NCBI GenBank assembly: GCA_015060695.1
Contig: SUYA01000010.1
Coordinates: 18,149 to 82,148, forward strand
From: Mediterranea massiliensis
Lineage (GTDB): Bacteria > Bacteroidota > Bacteroidia > Bacteroidales > Bacteroidaceae
DNA length: 64,000 bases
Reading direction: 5' to 3'
Made by a program: the position numbers and the translations under genes. The notes beneath the pieces were generated by a model, which was not told where the DNA came from, did not search any database, and worked only from the letters and a program-made list of their open reading frames with translations. Of this stretch, positions 60,748 to 64,000 are shown in pieces (positions within the stretch are counted from its first letter, which is position 1; each line of letters starts with the position of its first letter).

Positions 60748-61644
60748 CTAATAATCACAGTTGGCTATAAGAAATTTTTTCATTTGCTCAATAGACATTC
60801 CTCGACGACGTGAATAGTCTTCAAGTTGGTCCTTCCCAATTTCTCCTACTGAGAAATATTTTGCCGCAGGGTGGGAAATTATTAAGCCACTGATTGAGGC
60901 ATGTGGATTCATCGCTCCATTTTCTGTCAATGAGATTCCAATAGATTTATAATCCAATATTTTGTCAAGGATGAAATTTATGGATTGATCTGGTAGAGAC
61001 GGATAGCCTACTGCTGGACGAATGCCTTGAAATTTCCCTTCAAGTAGTTCTGATATGCTTAGCTGTTCATCGGGTGCATACCCCCATTCTATTTGGCGTA
61101 TTTGTTTGTGTGTTTTTTCTATCGCGGCTTCAACAAGTCGGTCACTTAATGTTTGGATGAGTAGATGTTTATAGGAATCATCTTGAGTTTTTTCTTCAAT
61201 TTGTGGGGGGACACTGGCGGCAAAAACTCCAACCGTATCGGGAATCCCGCTTGATAACGGGCGCACATAATCACTTAGGCAAAGGTTGGGCATTCCTTCT
61301 GCATGGATGGCTTGTTGACGTAAGAGTGGTAATAATGTATTATCTAACAAGATGTTATTGCCGATGCTGTTGGCTTTGCAAAGTTTATATATCACTAGTA
61401 TCTCGATGTCATTCTCTAAAGAAAGTAGCATGCGTTGTGCTTCTTTGTAAAGTTGCATGGCTGCTATTGCTTTAATTCGCTCTTTTTCAGGGAAATTGGC
61501 TACCCATAAGGCTTTGCACGCATCACAACCATGAATCAGAGAAATCCTAGTGAAGCGAGGTTCAAATCCCCAAGCATGGAAAAAATATATCCAATTAATA
61601 TAGGGGGTTACATCACTGACTTTTAAAGTCAATAGTTTTTTCAT
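60748..61644 (-). CDS. stand-alone vitamin B12-dependent methionine synthase activation domain
   Basis: 298 aa. It corresponds to the C-terminal, AdoMet-binding domain of MetH, with the motif area GIRPAVGYPSLPDQS and the preceding conserved region (GVFAASVPPQIEE, RLVEAAIEKTHKQIR). In full MetH this domain re-activates oxidised cobalamin. Here it is encoded alone and overlaps pyrC by 4 nt. It may assist a split or separate MetH. Confidence 0.85.
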   Translation of the reverse strand: MKKLLTLKVSDVTPYINWIYFFHAWGFEPRFTRISLIHGCDACKALWVANFPEKERIKAIAAMQLYKEAQRMLLSLENDIEILVIYKLCKANSIGNNILLDNTLLPLLRQQAIHAEGMPNLCLSDYVRPLSSGIPDTVGVFAASVPPQIEEKTQDDSYKHLLIQTLSDRLVEAAIEKTHKQIRQIEWGYAPDEQLSISELLEGKFQGIRPAVGYPSLPDQSINFILDKILDYKSIGISLTENGAMNPHASISGLIISHPAAKYFSVGEIGKDQLEDYSRRRGMSIEQMKKFLIANCDY

Positions 61645-62987
61645 GCATTGAATGTCAAAAGTTCACCCCGATAATTTTCATCTACTTGTTGGCCATCGAA
61701 TACTAAATGTCCGTTGGCAAATGTCTTTTCTATTTTCCATTGGAATGGGTAGCCTTCCAATGGGCTCCAAGCACATTTACTTGTTATTATATCGTTGGTT
61801 AGTAACCATGGCGTATTGGGACGTACTAGTACTAAATCTGCATGATAGCCTTTGCGGATGTAGCCTCTTTCTTTTATTTGGTAGAGTTGGGAAGGAGCAT
61901 GACACATCTTTTCTACAACGGTTTCAATTGTGAAAATTCTTTGGTTAACTAATTCCAACATGCTGACTAATGAGAATTGAATCATGGGCATGCCAGAAAC
62001 TGCTTTAAGTGCACCTCCGCTTTTTTCACTTAGCAAATGTGGCGCATGATCGGTAGCTATGACGTCGATAATGCCGCTTTTAACGGCTTCTCGCAGTGCA
62101 TCGCGATCGGATTTGCGCTTGATGGCCGGATTGCATTTGATGCGAGTGCCCAATTGTTTATAGTCGTTGGCGTTGAAAAACAGGTGGGCAACACATGCTT
62201 CGGCAGTAATCCGCTTTTCGCTCAAAGGCTGATTGCTGAATAATGATAATTCTTTGGCCGTCGAGATATGTAAAAGGTGTAAGCGAGCGTTGGCTTCTTG
62301 GGCTAATTGTACAGCCAAAGCCGACGATTGATAACAGGCTTCGCTACTTCGTATATAGGGATGTTTGCTTATGGGTACATCTTCCGCATCGGCATTTTGT
62401 TTTTTGTATTTTTCGCTGTTCTTTTTGATGATATGTTGGTCTTCGCAATGGGCAGCTATCAGCATATCGGTTTCTTTGAATATACGTCGCAAGCTGTCCA
62501 TTTTATCAACTAACATATTTCCGGTGCTAGAGCCCATGAAAAGTTTGATGCCACAAATGTGTCTCTTATCTAATTTGGAAAACTCGGCCACGTTATTGTT
62601 TGTAGCACCGAAATAGCAGGAGTAATTTACACAGCTATGTTTGCTAAATAATTCTATCTTCTCATCTAATGCCTTCAAAGTCGTTGTTTGGGGGATGGTG
62701 TTAGGCATGTCCATAATAGAAGTTACGCCTCCTGCTGCTGCTGCACGGCTTTCGCTCTGAATATCAGCCTTATGTGTCAATCCGGGATCACGAAAGTGTA
62801 CATGGCCGTCTATGACACCGGGCAGTAAATAGCATCCGGTAGCATCAATAATCTCATCGCATGGCGCTGATAAGGGCTTGAAGTTAGTTAAGATTTCAGC
62901 AATTCGACCGTTCTCTATGACCAGCGAACCTTGTTCTTGTCTCCCTTCGTTGACAAGTATTGCGTTGTGTATCAGTGTGCGCTTCAT
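61641..62987 (-). CDS. pyrC: dihydroorotase
   Basis: 448 aa, class I dihydroorotase. Metal-binding HVHFRDPG near residue 62, AGGVTSIMDMPNT, substrate Arg/Asn region, His ligands in AAHCEDQ and HLLHIS, and the catalytic Asp in ATDHAPH. It closes carbamoyl-aspartate to dihydroorotate in pyrimidine synthesis. Overlaps both neighbours by 4 nt (ATGA), so it sits in a tightly coupled operon. Confidence 0.92.
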   Translation of the reverse strand: MKRTLIHNAILVNEGRQEQGSLVIENGRIAEILTNFKPLSAPCDEIIDATGCYLLPGVIDGHVHFRDPGLTHKADIQSESRAAAAGGVTSIMDMPNTIPQTTTLKALDEKIELFSKHSCVNYSCYFGATNNNVAEFSKLDKRHICGIKLFMGSSTGNMLVDKMDSLRRIFKETDMLIAAHCEDQHIIKKNSEKYKKQNADAEDVPISKHPYIRSSEACYQSSALAVQLAQEANARLHLLHISTAKELSLFSNQPLSEKRITAEACVAHLFFNANDYKQLGTRIKCNPAIKRKSDRDALREAVKSGIIDVIATDHAPHLLSEKSGGALKAVSGMPMIQFSLVSMLELVNQRIFTIETVVEKMCHAPSQLYQIKERGYIRKGYHADLVLVRPNTPWLLTNDIITSKCAWSPLEGYPFQWKIEKTFANGHLVFDGQQVDENYRGELLTFNA

Positions 62988-63721
62988 CGTATATATTTCT
63001 TGAATAGACTATCCCATTTCAATCTGATTACTCCAAACATGGCTTCTCCAAAAATACTACTGTTCATCTTCGAAGTTCCCAATTCGCGGTTTATGAAAAT
63101 GACGGGCACTTCTTTTATTTGGAAGCCATATTTGTAAGCCGTGAATTTCATTTCTATTTGGAAGGCATATCCTTTAAAGCGGATACTGTCAAGGTTGATA
63201 GTTTCTAAAACTTGGCGGCGATAACATACGAAGCCGGCCGTAGTGTCATGAACAGGAATCCCCGTAACAAAACGTACATATTTAGATGCAAAATACGACA
63301 TTAATACTCGTCCCATGGGCCAATTTACTACATTCACACCGCTGATATACCGTGAGCCGATAGACAAATCGGCACCCTCTTCGGAACAAGCCTTGTAGAG
63401 GCGTGGCAAGTCATTGGGGTTGTGGCTGAAGTCGGCATCCATTTCGAAAATATATTCATATTGATGTCCTAATGCCCATTTAAAACCGGCAATGTAAGCC
63501 GTTCCTAATCCTAATTTCCCGGTACGCTCTACCATAAACAAACGGTCAGAAAACTCTTTCTGTAACCCTTTTACAATAGAGGCGGTACCGTCGGGTGAAC
63601 CATCTTCTATTACCAATATATGAAAACCATGCTCTAATGCAAATACGGCACGGATTATATTTTCTATATTTTCCCTCTCGTTATAGGTGGGGATTATAAC
63701 AATACTATCTGATTTATGCAT
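62984..63721 (-). CDS. polyprenol-phosphate mannosyltransferase-like GT2 (DPM1-type)
   Basis: 245 aa from Met at 63721 (MHKSDSIVIIPTYNERENIE). The longer frame's first Met (63745) overlaps the -7 box, so it cannot be used. GT2 motifs: IPTYNERENI, VIEDGSPDGTA, FEMDADFSHNPNDLP (DXD) and GSRYISGVNVVNWP. No C-terminal membrane domain, as in the soluble yeast/bacterial type. It transfers mannose from GDP-mannose to polyprenol phosphate. First gene of the pyrC operon. Confidence 0.87.
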   Translation of the reverse strand: MHKSDSIVIIPTYNERENIENIIRAVFALEHGFHILVIEDGSPDGTASIVKGLQKEFSDRLFMVERTGKLGLGTAYIAGFKWALGHQYEYIFEMDADFSHNPNDLPRLYKACSEEGADLSIGSRYISGVNVVNWPMGRVLMSYFASKYVRFVTGIPVHDTTAGFVCYRRQVLETINLDSIRFKGYAFQIEMKFTAYKYGFQIKEVPVIFINRELGTSKMNSSIFGEAMFGVIRLKWDSLFKKYIR

Positions 63722-63744
63722 AATTATAAAATTGCTTTTGCCCA

Positions 63745-63752
63745 CAAAAGTA
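63745..63752 (-). promoter_or_regulatory. promoter of the DPM1/pyrC/MetH-activation operon
   Basis: TACTTTTG on the minus strand, 24 nt before the chosen ATG 63721. Confidence 0.6.
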
Positions 63753-63946
63753 ACATTTTTCTTTTATTCTTGTTGTTTCACTAAAGATATTTTTATTCTT
63801 ACTTGTTTTTATTATATAATCTCTGTACTTACTTCCTATTGAAAACATCGGCACAAATCATCTGCTCTCAATGCTATTCTCCTCCTTCTTTCCCCGCCTT
63901 ACCCCTGTCAGAGATGCTCCATTCGTGCCAAGCTATTTTTTATTTT

Positions 63947-64000
63947 TGGCACAGTAGTGCCATAGGCTTGGCAGTGTTGTGCCACAGTTATGGCATAGCA
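63947..64000. repeat. 22-bp array of TGGCA...TGCCA palindromes, cut by window edge
   Basis: Units start at 63947, 63969 and 63991. Each opens with TGGCA and the first two contain GTGCCA 10 bp later, forming palindromes (TGGCAC-AGTA-GTGCCA; TGGCA-N6-GTGCCA). The spacing is again exactly 22 bp. The array probably continues past the window. Bases 63753-63946 show nothing else I can name. Confidence 0.65.

Noticed and set aside
60748..61644. Cobalamin riboswitch for the MetH-activation gene
   Set aside because: The gene overlaps pyrC by 4 nt inside an operon, leaving no room for a riboswitch, and none is seen before 63721.

Overview
The window reads as a gut-type Bacteroidales chromosome (Bacteroides/Phocaeicola-like). 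The evidence is SusC/SusD pairs, a hybrid two-component regulator, S46 dipeptidyl-peptidases, BACON/LRR lipoproteins, and many promoters with the Bacteroidetes -7 box TAnnTTTG instead of a sigma-70 -10 box. It encodes no rRNA and no CRISPR array, and one tRNA (Trp).

Layout. 1-5.3 kb: a truncated M28 peptidase, then an ECF-sigma operon (sigma, membrane anti-sigma-like protein, glycine-zipper protein, lipocalin-like lipoprotein) behind a leader with two long hairpins. 5.4-6.8 kb: a cell-wall amidase. 6.9-39 kb: a large pectin/rhamnogalacturonan-I utilisation locus (PUL). It holds a CE1-like esterase, two GH105-type hydrolases, a CE12 acetylesterase and a tandem-CE12 protein, a PL26-like exo-rhamnogalacturonan lyase, a GH2 enzyme, two divergent SusC/SusD pairs, a PL22 oligogalacturonate lyase, L-rhamnose mutarotase and an HTCS sensor/regulator. 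Together they would deacetylate, cleave, import and finish off RG-I/pectin oligosaccharides and feed rhamnose and uronate catabolism. 39-48 kb: housekeeping (RNase Y, ZapA, tRNA-Trp, thioredoxin, histone-like peptide, AlbA-type protein, Na+/alanine symporter). 48-56 kb: a BACON/LRR lipoprotein with a long structured leader, and a DPP7/DPP11 operon. 56-64 kb: PlsC, a sugar MFS permease, a second ECF-sigma operon ending in a phosphoesterase, and a dpm1-like/pyrC/MetH-activation operon.

Most interesting region (18.2-31.3 kb). The two susCD pairs diverge from a 2.2-kb centre carrying a tyrosine recombinase gene. Each susC starts with the same 152 bp (33 bp of leader and 119 bp of coding sequence) with no mismatch, in inverted orientation. 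The similarity continues at reduced identity over about 420 bp, and the 3' ends with their terminators are also mirror copies. Only the left susC has a clear TAnnTTTG promoter and an upstream 21-bp-spaced direct repeat, and both lie inside the segment bounded by the inverted repeats. Inversion of that segment would move the promoter from one transporter to the other. I infer an invertible promoter switch between two glycan importers. The recombinase is interrupted by a one-base frameshift, so the switch may now be locked.

Other structure worth following: paired ~80-nt hairpins placed in the same way in two unrelated leaders, and three intergenic arrays that all have a 22-bp period but different sequences.
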